Shown piece after piece: positions 1 to 12,014 of a DNA stretch of 64,000 nucleotides. Position numbers and translations under genes: made by a program. This stretch comes from Adiantum capillus-veneris (taxonomy: Eukaryota; Streptophyta; Polypodiopsida; Polypodiales; Pteridaceae): contig CM043959.1 in the NCBI GenBank assembly GCA_014529385.2, positions 1,894,358-1,958,357 on the forward strand, given 5' to 3'. Numbering within the stretch: the first letter of the stretch is position 1; each line of letters opens with the position of its first letter. Below the pieces are notes generated by a model, which searched no databases, had not been told where the DNA came from, and was given only the letters and a program-made list of their open reading frames with translations.

Positions 1-1
1 A

Positions 2-937
2 ATAACGACAATCAAAGGATGCAACAAGAATCCGACTCCAACATTGGGAATGGTCAACTTGAACGTGGTCGTACATGGATGTTCATGTCCGCATCAGGTT
101 GTCTGCTTGCTAGATGAACACATCAATGAGACTATGATTCTTGGCATTCCTTGGATGCGTACATACAAAGCAGTACCAGATTGGGATACAAATCAGCTAA
201 AGCTATCACTTAAGGGAGGGCAACTCATTGTTCCTATTGCACCTAGCAAAGAGGAATGGAAAAGATGCAATCAGAGTACCAATCCACGAAGGAAATATTC
301 TCCATCCCCTCGACAAACAAATGCTACAAGTAGCATGCAAGGAGTCAGGTACATTTGGGTACCAAAAGCACAATTTGTGGATAAACCAAATCAGATCTGG
401 GTGCCTAAAATTTCACCAAAGACACAAAAGACGGCTCCAAGGATTCGAGCACAGAATCGAGCATCTATGATCAAGGAACCTAACATGAAGAAGGTTTGGA
501 AGAAAAAGGAACATATATCTTCTCCACACAACGCGAAACCAATCAAACAGTGGCTAGTTAAGTCTCAACAGACTCTCAAAAACCATGCACCAAGCAGACC
601 GAGCTACCAATGGCGAGAAAAAGCTTGACAATCGTCTAAAGTGCTCCCAATAGCTCAAACATTTAGCGTGCTTAAACACCCTGATGGTACTATCAAACAG
701 AGAGCACAAAGGCTACAAGAATTTCTCTTTGGAAGACATCAACAACAAACCTCGACATCGGAAACCCTTGAGTTGGTTACTCAAGACCCTGCTCTTGCAC
801 AACATATTGAGTTGAATTGCATTGATCTTCATGTCATGGTAGAGCCAATCACGGCTATGCATAGACACAATTGTTTGACCCATGCACGCAGTCATCCCGG
901 AGAACGCCATCTAGGAGGGGTGGAAGGGTACTACTAA
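2..937 (+). pseudogene. Retroelement gag/protease-region remnant, cut by window edge
   Basis: The frame is open from the first bases of the window, so the 5' end is missing. Around residues 40-65 it reads LGIPWMRTYKAVPDWD, which resembles the C-terminal half of plant retroelement aspartic proteases (LG-x-x-W-L, then an aspartate-rich turn). The catalytic DSGA/DTGA triad would lie upstream of the window and is not seen. A basic, low-complexity tail follows with two WVPK motifs (IWVPKAQF, IWVPKIS). One in-frame TGA at 626-628 breaks the frame, which then stays open to 937. No reverse transcriptase, RNase H or integrase follows, which is odd for an ordinary Ty3/gypsy or Ty1/copia order. It is probably the 3' end of a gag-protease ORF of a non-autonomous element. 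The family assignment is inference from short similarity. Confidence 0.45.
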
Positions 938-3121
938 ATACTAAGTAATTAAGAGCAATGTTTGAAGAGGGAGGAAAAAGTTTCATGTTAATGTGCGATT
1001 TTTTGGAAAATTACCTAATAATGCCCTTATAATTCATCAACAAGGGAAAATTCAATGATGATATCTTCCCGATGAGTGTAAGTAGTGTATATACTATCAG
1101 AAAATCATCAAAAATAGTCCTTTTTTGTGTTTCTTCATCATTTTTGTTGGAAAGGAGGCTTAAAAATGGAGAAATCCAACAAAAAATAATAAAGCTGTGT
1201 TTTTCAAGGGATTTTCTTAATTATTGGATTTTCACTTTGCTTTTTTAAAGCATTTTTCTATTTTCTTTGATGTTTTCAAATAAAAAGGTCAAAAAATAAT
1301 AATAAAAAGCAAGAAATCTCAGATGGAAAAATGGAAGGCACGATGGTGATGAAAAAGACAAGGCGGACAAGCACAAAAATTTTCAACAAAATTAGAAGAT
1401 GGAAGCAGGAAGGCCAAATTAGGCGGCCAAGCCTACTTTTGCAAAATTCTTGCAGAATGAGCAACAAGAATCCGATTTTGGAAATTTTTGAGCCTAATAT
1501 AGATTTCACGGCCTAATAGGACTAACGGGGGAATCTGGGGAAAATTGGTTCGGGAAGTCCACGTATAGATATCCAGACTAGGCTAAAACCACCTCATTTC
1601 CACTTGGAGCTTTGCAGAGAGAGCATTTTGGCTTCTTTTACGCGTCATTTCCGGAGCCTATAGTTGACCTTTTTCAGCGCCGTCTCACACGAGACATGAG
1701 GGGTAAGTTCCTTACTAATCAATGATCCATTTTGTACGGCCGGTAGCTACTCTAAAGCCTTAGAGAAAACCCTAGAAGCCGAGCAGTGCACGAAGACCTA
1801 CGACCTAAAAGTGACCATAGCGGCCTGCCAGCTTGACCAAATCAGATGGGATTTGAGCCATAGCATGCCCTAACATAATAGAACCATTCCATACCATCAG
1901 ATGATCATTCGGCTGGGGTCAAGGGGGTCCTCAATAGAGAATTAGAGTTTTTTGGGAAATGCCAGAATTCCGACCTGACTCCACAGGTGGCCTGCTAATG
2001 AGGTTCATATACAATGTATATGAGTGGTTTGGAGAAATCCATCAAGTAGAGCCCTCGAAAAGCGGAAAACGGCTCGAAGGTTACAAAACGTCAAATTCGA
2101 CATAGGAGGCCAAATTGACTCCAAATGAGCCAGAATTGGACATGTAGCTTCACAATGATGTTACAGACAAGTCCAAAGCCTCAAAGTTGACCGACCAACC
2201 CAACAGACAGAGTAGTCACAAAAAACGGTGATTTCAAAGTCAATAGAGCACAAAATGATGCCGGCATGACCAAACTTGACCAAATTCAATTTAGGACTTG
2301 TATTAGGTGTATGAAACATGTTTAGGTCAAAATTTATGTGAAATGCAAAGTTTTTGTCATTGTTGTAAATAATCACGATTATTTACTTTTGCAACATTTT
2401 CGCATGAAATTGTCAATTCACCTCGCCTATTACATGCCAAAAATCAAGTATGAGCTAAAATGACCACTCTTAACTTGCAAAAGTGCCAAAAAATGCAAAG
2501 AAGTCTGTGAAAGCCAAAATTTGGGTTATGAACAACTTTTCTTGATCCAAATCACCTCATAATTCATATCCAAGGTGTATACTATGCCTAGAACCAGTCT
2601 ATGCCAAAAAATGTCAATTTTGAAAGAAAAGTTAATAATCCTGATTATTTACTTTTTGGCCAAAATGGGGCAATTTTGAAAATTTATCATCATACATCCA
2701 AAGTACATGATGTGATAAGCCCACTAGCCAATTTTGAGTCAATTTGGATTTCAAAATCTCAAATTTCCTTTATATCTACTGTTTCAAAGACCTAAAGCCA
2801 AAATCTGATACCATTTTCACCCTGTACATCCAAATGAGCCCAAATTTCCCTCAGAGCATGTAATTGGCACATACTTCAAGTCTATAAAGCCAAAATTACA
2901 GAAAAGTTGAAAATTTTTCCAGGTGTAAATAATCGCGATTATTTACTTTGGTTATAAATTTTTGTTTTGACCATACAGTTTTGTTCCTTGGATGATTTTA
3001 TGCATCTTTGCTTGTTCAAAAATTGATTTGAAGAAATTTGGACCAGATTATCAGCATTTCAGTCTAAAAGGACATTCTGGAGAAAAATCTTACAACTCCG
3101 CTAACTTTGCACTCTATTCAC
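938..3121. other. Non-coding interval between the protease remnant and the accessory ORF
   Basis: About 2.2 kb with only short open frames and no recognisable domain. It is AT-rich and carries three copies of a palindrome, listed separately. It may be untranslated or intronic sequence inside the LTR element that ends near 7.2 kb, because no LTR boundary is seen within it. Confidence 0.5.
2365..2946. repeat. Three spaced copies of a 22-bp palindrome
   Basis: Copies lie at 2365-2386, 2631-2652 and 2925-2946. The last is a perfect 22-bp palindrome: arm GTAAATAATCG followed by its exact reverse complement. The first has one mismatch (CACG at the centre), and the second begins GTTAATAATC. Spacings are about 266 and 294 bp. 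A half-site (GTTAATAATCGCGATT) recurs at 7301. All copies are followed by T-rich sequence (TTTTG, TTTTTGG, TTTGG). They could be a binding site, a hairpin-forming element or the remains of a roughly 280-bp tandem repeat. Confidence 0.7.
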
Positions 3122-3133
3122 TGAATAGGAGCA

Positions 3134-6100
3134 ATGCAAGCCGCGGAGAAGGCCAAGAAGAAGTTAAACCAAAAGGAGAAACGGCAAGAGCTGCCCCCGT
3201 ATCAACTAGACCCCAAGTCAGTAAAAGCTGCAAAGGCATCTTACCTTTCTAAAGAGCAGTTAGAAGAACACCACACCACAATCTTCACTGGCAGGTTTAA
3301 GAGTGAAGAAGGATATCTGGTGGAGTTGAAGCTCTTGCCTTAAGAGGTTTATGATGTCGCAGCAAAGCTAGAAACCAAAGAGGCTAACCGCAGGTTGGGA
3401 CTCCGACACTTCTATGAACAAGAGCCCTGCGAAGTAGACTTTCAGAAAGCTTACGAGCTTCTGTCCACCATCAAGGAAGACAGAACTGGCCAAATCTCAG
3501 ACAACCAAGGAAATAAGGTAGAGGTTGTAATTACAAAGGAAATAGTGGTAGAGGCACTCAGATTGCCCAATGAAGGGATGACCATGCGGGCAAGAGATAG
3601 GAAAACAGCGGGCATGTTTACAAAGGAAATAGTTGCGGCTACATTTGCCGATCTCATCCACAAGCAAGTGGAAGAGCCATCATGTCTGTACCACCAACAT
3701 TTCTATTTCCTGGAAAAAAGGCCACCAAGGTACACGACACCAAATCATGTCGTGGCCACCACTTTTACACAAGTTCTGAAGTCAACCACCAGACAATCTG
3801 TGGACCACGTGCAATATGTGTTAACAACATTGAAGGCCACCAAGAAGGAGGGAAAGATAACCTACTTGGGCACACCTGAAGTCTTGACCAGAATAGCCTA
3901 TCATGCCATCAGCATGGCCGACAACCTACCGCCTATCCCGGATCAGAACACATGGATCTTGGCAGCTCCACCCTCTCCAAGATCTACAAGATCTGGTAAG
4001 CGATCATTTAAATCAGGTGATGAATCCGATGACAGTTCATCCAAGCAGCATAGCAGTGAAAGCTTTGATGACGAAGAAAAAAGAGCTAGGAGGGAAGAAA
4101 TGAAGCGAAAAGCTGTGGCTAGCCACCAAGAGGAGCCACCTCAAAAGCAAGCAAGATTTGAAAAAGCAAAAACAAGCGTATCAACGCACTAGGCAATCAT
4201 AGGGAAAAGACCAAGAAAAGTGGGTACCCACCGGCTTGAAGGGACTTCGAACGAAACATCATTCAAGGAAAGAGGCCAAGGATCCCAAGGATCATTTAGA
4301 AAGAATCTACCAAGAGGCAGAGGCCTTGAAGCTGAAAGAGGCGGAAGAAGCGGCCAAGAAAGCTGAGGAAGCAACAACTCAAGAGCAAGGCCAGGCATCT
4401 CCCCGACCCATCTCACCGCTGCCGGAACAACGGGACCAGCCCATGCCCACTCCACCATCATCACCGCCAGGCCAAGAGACCTCTGAAGAGGCCGAGACTG
4501 ACAAGGAAAAAGAGTCTGAGTTCATCTACCAAATGGAAGCTACACAGCAAGTTGACCACGCCGAACAACATGAAGAAAAGGAAGTTGAACAGATAGCCGA
4601 GGAAACTCACAAGCCGGCAGATGAAACTGATAAAGAAGAAGATAAAGAAAAGGAGCAAACCACTACACATGAGGAAGAAACTGACATTGAGAAAGCAGGA
4701 AGGCCTACAACTGAAGAAACTGTCTGGATTGAGACCACACAGCTTGTTTCCACTCAGCCAGCAACTGCTGAGGTTTCAAAACCTCAGGATGGCCAAGGAA
4801 AAGCTGCCATTTCTATAGAAACACCAGCAATAACAGCACAGCTGGAAGCAACACAAGAAGCTTCCGGCACATCTAAACTTGCAAGACAAGAAGAATGGCA
4901 GTCTAGTGATGAAGTCATTCTACAAGTGAACGAGTATGCAAGGTAGATGCAGATCATGACGGAGAAACTCTGCTCAACAGCCTTTAACCGCAGTACTAAA
5001 GCCAAAGAATTAGAAATGGTCATCGATTCTCTTCAAGAAGAGATCAAAGACAGAATGGCTACAATTACTGATCTCCAAAATCAGGTACAAGAGCTAAAGA
5101 CTGAAGCAGAACGACATTAGATAGCCAAGGACAGCCAACAGAAGGAAATGGAGGAGTTGGGTGACCTCCTGACTAAGCTATCTAATGCTTGCAAAGTGAA
5201 AGATGAGCAGTTCACAGAAGTGACAAATGAACTTCTTACCACCTCTTTGTTAGCTCAAAAGATTCAAGTACAATTAGATGTAGCAAACGCATCTCTGCAG
5301 TATTTTGAACAAAGAATTAATGATCAGGCCACTCTTGCGGCAATTAAGAGAAAATCTAGCCGTGGCCTCGATCAAGGGAACAGATGAGGTGTATGAAGCA
5401 CTTGAAAAGAAAAACAAAGATTTAGAGTTGGAGTTGAAGCTAGAGCAGTCACAACGTAGAGACTTGGCACTCGTGCGGGTCCAAAGGGAGGAGGAGCTCC
5501 TTAAAGAGATTGCAGAATTGGAAAGAGTAAACCAAATCCTCAGAGATGGAAAGCCAGACATAAAGGATCTCTTTAAAGAGATTGCAGAATTGAAAAGAGT
5601 AAACCAACTCCTCGGAGATGGAAATCCAGACATACAGGAAGAGGTAGGCACTTCAGAGCCGCCCCAAGTGGAAATCCCCTCGGTCTCATTTGCTAACTTT
5701 GAGATGCAGTCTACAGCAGAGCCGAGTGGGGGAGAATATTTTCAAGTCCAAATCACAGAAGAAGACACAATGATGATGGTCTAGCTCTCAAAGGCTGAAG
5801 AAGATGCACTGAAGGAGAAGATCGCCTTGGAGGTAGATGAGCAGTGGAAGGCAACTATGGATTGGGAGTTGAGAGTTCTACACTCTGTCAACGTCACACA
5901 ACTCACTCCCAATCAAATCAATGCTCAATGGCACCAACAATCCCTGCCATACCCTCTCATCAAGGTTGAGCTCTTACATGTAAAGGAAAGATTATACAAG
6001 GATATGCAAGAAGATGGCGCAGACCAAGACCACCCTAAGTGGAGGCTCAGCTGGCTGAACAAGAATCCAAGATACTTGATTCTGTTCACAAGAGCTTCTA

Positions 6101-6691
6101 CGGCCATACAAAAAGACCCAACATTTTGTCCTGTACCGTGAGTAAGGACGTGGCAAGCACACGAAGCACTGTAGAAGAAGAGGCCAAAATGGCTGAATTT
6201 TCCCAGGCTGCCAGCTCCAGAGAGAGGTCAAGCAACAGAAGAATACATGGTGAAAACCCTAAGGGGTTCCATGAAATTATTCAAAGGTCTTCCAGATCTC
6301 TCCTATGCAATGCTATAAAATCTGCAGGATGATACTTACTTGCATACAAGTCTTCAATGATCCTGAGCAGACAGGAGCCCCATCGCTCTCCTTTTTGGAA
6401 GGAAACAAAGGCCTCTGCTATGAACTAAGTGGGCAGCCCTCAGAGAAAGTTCTTTATGGCTTTTACGCCCGATGCATGTTGTTGCCCTCGCACAATATGC
6501 TATCTTTTGAGGAGGCCTTCTACACTGGCTTTTTCACCTGGCGAAGGAAGATATTTGCGACGGTGATAAGCAACCTCACAGCCAAATTTGTAGTGAGAGA
6601 CAAAGAACACAAAATCAGATATGAAAAAGCAATGGAAGCTCTGAAGAACCGCCTTGCCCGCCGTCAACTCGAAGATTATTTCAGCCCATAA
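3134..6691 (+). pseudogene. Accessory (env-position) ORF of an LTR element, coiled-coil protein, decayed
   Basis: I do not firmly recognise this protein. In order it has a lysine-rich N-terminus, a globular block with IFTGRFKSEEGY, FYEQEP and LRLPNEGMTMRARD, a Ser/Asp-rich linker (GDESDDSSSK), a long Glu/Lys/Thr/Pro-rich section, a heptad-type coiled coil (about 4950-5640), and a C-terminal globular block with LYGFYARCMLLPS and FFTWRRKIFATVI. The N-terminal block recalls the plant-transposon-associated domain found in extra ORFs of plant retroelements (PF20167-like). That is a suggestion, not a match I can verify. It sits directly before a purine tract and LTR, the position of env-like ORFs. 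Breaks: TAA 3341-3343, a frame change between 4192 and 4236, TAG 4944-4946, TAG 5118-5120, a shift near 5330-5385, TAG 5782-5784, and shifts near 6040-6140 and 6305-6332. The start ATG at 3134 gives the longest upstream frame. Confidence 0.55.
5494..5637 (+). repeat. 72-bp in-frame tandem duplication in the coiled coil
   Basis: Two 24-codon units, 5494-5565 and 5566-5637, each encode KEIAEL-x-RVNQ-x-L followed by DG-x-PDI. The length is a multiple of three, so the reading frame and the heptad pattern both survive. Confidence 0.85.
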
Positions 6692-6715
6692 AGCTGTGTC
6701 AAGGGACGACACAGG

Positions 6716-6729
6716 CGAGGAGGGGGGAA
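6716..6729 (+). promoter_or_regulatory. Polypurine tract of the first LTR element
   Basis: A GAGGAGGGGGGAA-type tract lies directly before the TG of the LTR and 25 bp after the accessory ORF stop. This is the usual plus-strand primer position. Confidence 0.7.
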
Positions 6730-7196
6730 TGTTAGCAGCAAGCTAACACGAACACCATTTTTTGGAGTTCTCCTTGTGAAAACAATTATTATTTTGATAA
6801 ATCGAGAATATTGTAACTGTTGTTTTCTTGATAAACCTTGTAATTAATGAGCCAGGGCTACAAGCTTCCAGATTGTATTAGACATTCAATTCCCAGCTTT
6901 GGTAGAACTCCAGATTATTACTTTTGACCACCCAAAAACCTTGGCTAAGGTATAAAAGCCAATTTTTGTAAGTTTTTTAGAATTTTTTGGATAAGAAATA
7001 CACAGCGTGAGCTAACGGCGCTCACTTCTCTCATTCTCGCGCTTCCTACTCCCTCTTCGGTTGTCACATTGCGAATGTGTTTGTTGCATTGCAAACGCAG
7101 GTAAGAGCTCTACGCATTGACGTAAGCCATTCACAATATTTTGTAGCTTTCGGCATCGCCGACCCGTAGCCTAATTTCATCATAACTAGGAATTTA
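6730..7196 (+). mobile_element. 3' LTR of the first LTR element (right end approximate)
   Basis: It starts with TG inside a terminal hairpin: TGTTAGC, five bases, then GCTAACA (6730-6748). A TATA-like TATAAAAG lies near 6952, followed by a T-rich leader. The likely 3' end is one of several CA dinucleotides; I chose ...TTTACA near 7196, but an end near 7134 is also possible. The 5' LTR lies outside the window, so neither boundary can be checked by alignment. Confidence 0.55.
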
Positions 7197-7725
7197 CACT
7201 TTTAAAACAAAAACTAAGCATAGGCGGGGTATTGGGACATGATTGATAAGCATTTAGATGCATTCTAGGTAAAAAACGACTAGGTAAAAAATCCACTGCT
7301 GTTAATAATCGCGATTTTGAAACTTCACCTAAAGTGGGGCTTGAGGCCATAGGCATGTGTGCTTAGGTCTTATAAACTTGTCCTAGAAGTTTTGTTACTT
7401 TTGGATATCATTTGATGCTGTAACAGATGTGATTTGCTTGCCGATGAGTGATTGGCTTTTGGTGATTTCAGTCACTTGAGTGTAGCTTGAGCTAGATGCG
7501 AGTCGTTAGTTGTTTTCCAAGAGATTGACAACCTCTTGTAGCCTCTATGCACTAGTCGAGTCAGCTTCGTCCCATGGTTTGACAAATTAATCGTGGTTCT
7601 CGCTAATACTGCAATAAGATAGGATGGTGAGGTTAGACATGCGTCCCACAGTACATTTTTCCTTTTTGGTATACATAGTGTGCATATGAATTATGTGTAC
7701 CATACAATGCTAACAACATTCTGTT
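7197..7725. other. Spacer with no gene seen
   Basis: No open frame of note. A half-copy of the AATAATCGCGATT palindrome lies at 7301-7318. This is probably the junction between the plus-strand element on the left and the minus-strand element on the right. Confidence 0.4.
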
Positions 7726-8703
7726 TTATGTGTCCTTTAGACTCATGAACAATTGCACACTTGTGACAGCGGATGCAAAATCATTTGCAAATGTAAGACT
7801 CTTTTCAACCTTTAGTGATATCTCGACACCTTTACTAAATTCATGCAAGAATTTGTTGTTTAAAGAATTAATTTTAAGCTTTTTAGGTGTCTGTGCATCT
7901 TTATGCTGACTTTGAACTTGCAATGCTTTTACTGGTGCTTCTAATGGTAATGCAGAATCATCTGATTGCATTACTAAAAGTGACGGGTTAGATGCACTTA
8001 CATCAAGATTCACATTTTCAATTTGCTCTGTACCTTGCTTGGTAGTTGATATGTCTCTGTTGTCTGGATTTTTTGAACAATCTTCAAGAAAATGTCCACC
8101 TTTTCGTCCACAATCTGAGCAATACGCCATGACAGGTGGTATTTTATTTGGTTCTGTCATGTCAAGCTCTAGCTGAGAAGCTTCTGTTTCTGTGTTTGCC
8201 AAGTTGTCGGCGTCTTCTTTTAAAACACTGAGCATCAAGTTGTAGATTGCTCCGTCTTGACCTTTGTACCACCTTTGGCTCGGTTCTCTAATTAGACTTG
8301 CTTCTATTGGTTGATCTGTTGGATCTTGCAATTATGGCTCTCGATTATAGATCTGACCACCGTAATCCATGTACAATGATCCTGATTGCATATGCACTAA
8401 ATGGATGCTTTGCTGATTTGTGTAGATCTCTAGATAACCACTTGGGTTAATTTTTTGCACTTCTATCTACACTTCGTTTTTGAGCTCGCAATACCTGGCT
8501 CCATTGAAGTCTGTGAACATCTGGGAGTTCTGTGAATCTGACTTTACTCTGATCAATAGGATCTTGGCTCCCGTGTTGCTTTTGCTGCTCATAAGATACC
8601 TATGACCTTCTGAATCTGCATATAAGACTTTATCTCCATTGTAGCCATAAAGCTGTAAAAGTTGCTCTATTGCACTTGAACTCTTGGCTCGATTTGAGTC
8701 CAT
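7726..8703 (-). pseudogene. Zinc-knuckle-like retroelement ORF (gag-like), two in-frame stops
   Basis: A single minus-strand frame from the ATG at 8703 runs to 7726, broken only by TAG (8467-8469) and TAA (8332-8334). Both could come from CAG and CAA by one C-to-T change. The product begins MDSNRAKSSSAIEQLLQLYGYNG. In the second half it has YCSDCGRKGGHFLEDC, a variant of the retroviral-type CCHC knuckle with five residues instead of four before the histidine. No capsid homology is obvious, so gag is inferred from the knuckle and from its position on the same strand as the PBS and LTR at about 12 kb. It could also be a captured host gene fragment. There are no frameshifts, so decay is recent or purely by transition. 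Confidence 0.45.
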
Positions 8704-11700
8704 TTTGGCTTAATCCACAAAAACTGTCAATTGGCAGAATTTGGTGTTGATTAGCAGAATTTCGGTTGCTCGTTCTAGCCTAATCTACAATCACATGTGA
8801 GTAGTGCCCATGTTCGTTCAATTGGAAGCTAATTTGCAGCGCAATTACTTGCACTAGCCAATTTCTAGCATGCAAAATTTTTCAAATTTTACTACCGCTC
8901 AACTGCTTCGAGTTGGTTGATTTCTCACTTCCTCCGGCTGATCTGATTCTCTTTTGCACGGTCTGCTCGGTTTACGGTTCTTTTGGCTTTTTCGCGATTT
9001 TTTTGGTGTGCGATACACTACTTCCCGGCTTTGATTTTTGCTTTTCTGACGCTTTCTGGCTCGTTTTGGTATTTTCTATCTTTTTTTGGCACTTCCGGTG
9101 ACTTTCTTTTTAAGTTTCTAAAATATTTGTGAAATTTTGAATTTTCTAAATTTGTTTAGAATTTTTAATGTTTTTCTGAAATTTTTTTGATTTTTTATAA
9201 TTTTTGAGTGAATCTGTGAATTTTTTGTGAATTTTTCAATTCTTTTCGTGAATTTTAGAATCTTTTGTGATCTATTATGTTTTTTTTGGTGAATTTATGA
9301 ATTTTTCGTGACCTTTTTTTAGTTTTTTACTATTTTTGTGATTTTTTTCTGTGAGTTTTGATTTTTTGGTAGAATTTTCTAAGAAGTTATTAAATTTTTA
9401 TGAGGTTTTTAATTTTTTTGTGAATTTTCTTATGTTTTTCTATTTTTTGGTGAATCTTTTGATATATTTATTTTTTTATTTTTTTGTGATTTTTTAAACT
9501 CTTTTTTTAAATTTTTTTATATTGAATTTTGAATTTTTAAATTGTTTTTATATTTTTATTTCTATTTGATTTTTCTTTTTTGTGATTTTCTTTTGTAATT
9601 TTGCTTTGTTTACTTTGTTTTGTTTATTAAAAAAAACCACTTTCCTGCAGGCTGCCTGTTGACCAACACGTTTGAAGGCGGGGGGGCGGGGTTCGTCAGC
9701 GCACCGTACGGGCGTGGCAGCGTCAGCAGAATCAGCGCGTAGCAGAGAGATGAGAAAGACCTGCGATTGAGGGCGGGGTCTGCGGGCAGCAATGCGCACT
9801 GCGCGCATGTGGTTAAGAGGTTGGTCGCATGGCGCAATATCCTGCTCGTTAGCCGGTTGCCAGCGGTAAAAGTAGAGAGAGAGAAGGCGACGTTTTCCCT
9901 TTTTTTTGCTGGCTCGTGGCAGAGAGTATGAGTGTGTGTGTGGGTGTGGGGTAATAAGACAAAGGAGAGTAGGGGGGGGTTCGCACGCGAGGGCAGGGCG
10001 AGAGAGAGAGAGAGAATAGAGAGAGTAAGAAACTTAGAGATAGAGGGGGAGAGAGTGAGTGAGACAGGGTTTAGAGAGGAGAGAGAGTGAAAATTAGAGA
10101 GAGAGGAATAGAAACATACATTTTACATTTTTATTTTTATTTTTTTAAGGGCAAACTTAAAATTGTACCGGTTTTTAGGTCAAATTTGAAGCTTTTGCCG
10201 GTAAGTGCACTAAAACTTGTGCAAATTTCTCAGTTTTCTTCACGACAAGCTCAAAATCTAACTGGAATTTTATGATTTTGGCCGGTTAAAATACACTGGA
10301 CCTCGATTTTTTTTTCTACATTGGTCATACACTGCAACGAGAGAGAGGGGAAGTGTGATGGGAAGAGAGAGAGAGAGTATGGGTGTGGGGTTGGTTCACA
10401 CGGAGCGGGAAGAAGAAGAAGAGAAGTATTTTATGCGTCGCAAGGCACGATACCGAAGCTTGAAACCCCCGCATTTTATCTTTTTTGTTTTTTATTTTCA
10501 AATATCCAAAAAATGCCAAAACTAGGCCGAAAATTAGCTGAAAACTCCAAAAATCACCAAAAAAATCCCAAAATTTGTAAGAAAAATCCAAAAATTATCT
10601 GGAAAATTCCAAAAATCTTAGAAAATCATCGTTATTCACGTCGAACATTTCCAACACACAAAAACACACTGAAAATAGCAGATTTTATCTAAAATGCGAT
10701 TAGCGACACAATCGTAAACTCGACCCCCCAGAAATAGCAAAACGCTCAAAACTCGACCAGGGAGGGCATGAATGAGAACAAAATGATTTCGTAAAAACGC
10801 ACACACAAAATAGCTTGTAAAGATTGCAAAATCAATTATTTATGAAATTATCAAAAAAATAATGCAAAAATTATCCGAAAAATACCCAAATTTTTTTACA
10901 AATTCTCCACACATTGCGGATTAGTTAGCCAATTAAAATTGCACAAATCACATCAATTCAATTGCCAACAATTTTATCAAAAAAATCAAGACTAGGCAAT
11001 TAAACCGGCAAAATTACTGACAAAATTAGGTAAAAAATTGACGCAATTAGAGTGTGTAAATCCCTGTTTTGAGCACAAAAATGAAGCATTTAATCATTAC
11101 ACACAGCATTTATGCAATCAAAACATTGAATTAACCATGCAAATTAAACACTTTTTTAGGCAGACACACACTAAAAAATTGGCAGCTTTTACCAATCTTT
11201 AGGTGCGCACACAAAAGGGTTAAACTTGTCGGATTTGCAATGTGACTTCACAAATCAATAGATAGGCATGAGCACAACACAAATCAACCATCACACTTGA
11301 AAAATAATAACGCGCACATTGATTTCTAGGTGCTCAAATACGGGCAAAATAGTGCACACACCTAAAATTAGGCATACACACACTCAATTACAATGCACAC
11401 ACACTTGATTTTAGTGCACACATGCTTGAAAATGACCATACAAACATGTAATTAACTCAATTAGGAACCCAATAAGCAACCTACAATCATCAATTAGCAA
11501 TTGAAACTTGTCAAATCATATGCCACAAAATCTTAAAAACTTCGACATTACGACGGCGTGAAAACAAAAAATCGCAAAATTTTCAATCCACAACATCAAC
11601 ATAGCATTGCATCAACATAGCATATCATTACATTGCATCATGGTGTAATTTCTACACAATTCTACACATCCGTAGATTCCAGGGAGGTTGACAATACCAC

Positions 11701-11992
11701 CTTCATTACCTTTACATTGAAGATCAATTGAATGGTCGAATGCTCCAATCCTTCATAGCACATTAGTAAGTTAGCAAAAGTCAATTAAATCAGCAAGGGG
11801 TTAGTGTGAAATTAGAGTGTGTAAACACACAATTGGCAAGATGATACGGTCACACATTAGGGAATTATGAACACAATGCTTCATGCACACACATCCAAAA
11901 TCCACAAAAACATAAACACACGAGTGGATTTAGTAGTGAAATTAGTGAGGGAATGCATTCAATTATGCCACAATTACACTAGTGTAAGCCAT
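8704..11992 (-). other. Long non-coding interior/leader of a minus-strand LTR element
   Basis: No supported gene. It contains a T-rich, quasi-periodic stretch at about 9113-9560 (repeated GAATTTTT and TTGTGAATTTT words), GA-rich sequence at about 10000-10100 and 10330-10380, and a CA/GT-rich section at 11100-11990. The last section resembles 62600-63940 in word content and order up to the PBS. The two regions are therefore probably leaders of related elements. Confidence 0.5.
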
Positions 11993-12012
11993 CGTCCCCA
12001 ACAACAGCGCCA
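11993..12012 (-). promoter_or_regulatory. Primer binding site of a minus-strand LTR element
   Basis: On the minus strand this reads TGGCGCTGTTGTTGGGG. It is two bases from the LTR and closely matches the TGGCGCCGTTGCCGGGG type of PBS common in plant Athila/Tat-like gypsy elements. Confidence 0.75.
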
Positions 12013-12014
12013 AA

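Noticed and set aside
9548-9837. Two short minus-strand frames in GC-richer DNA
   Set aside because: No recognisable motif, overlapping in two phases, and next to a low-complexity T-rich tract.
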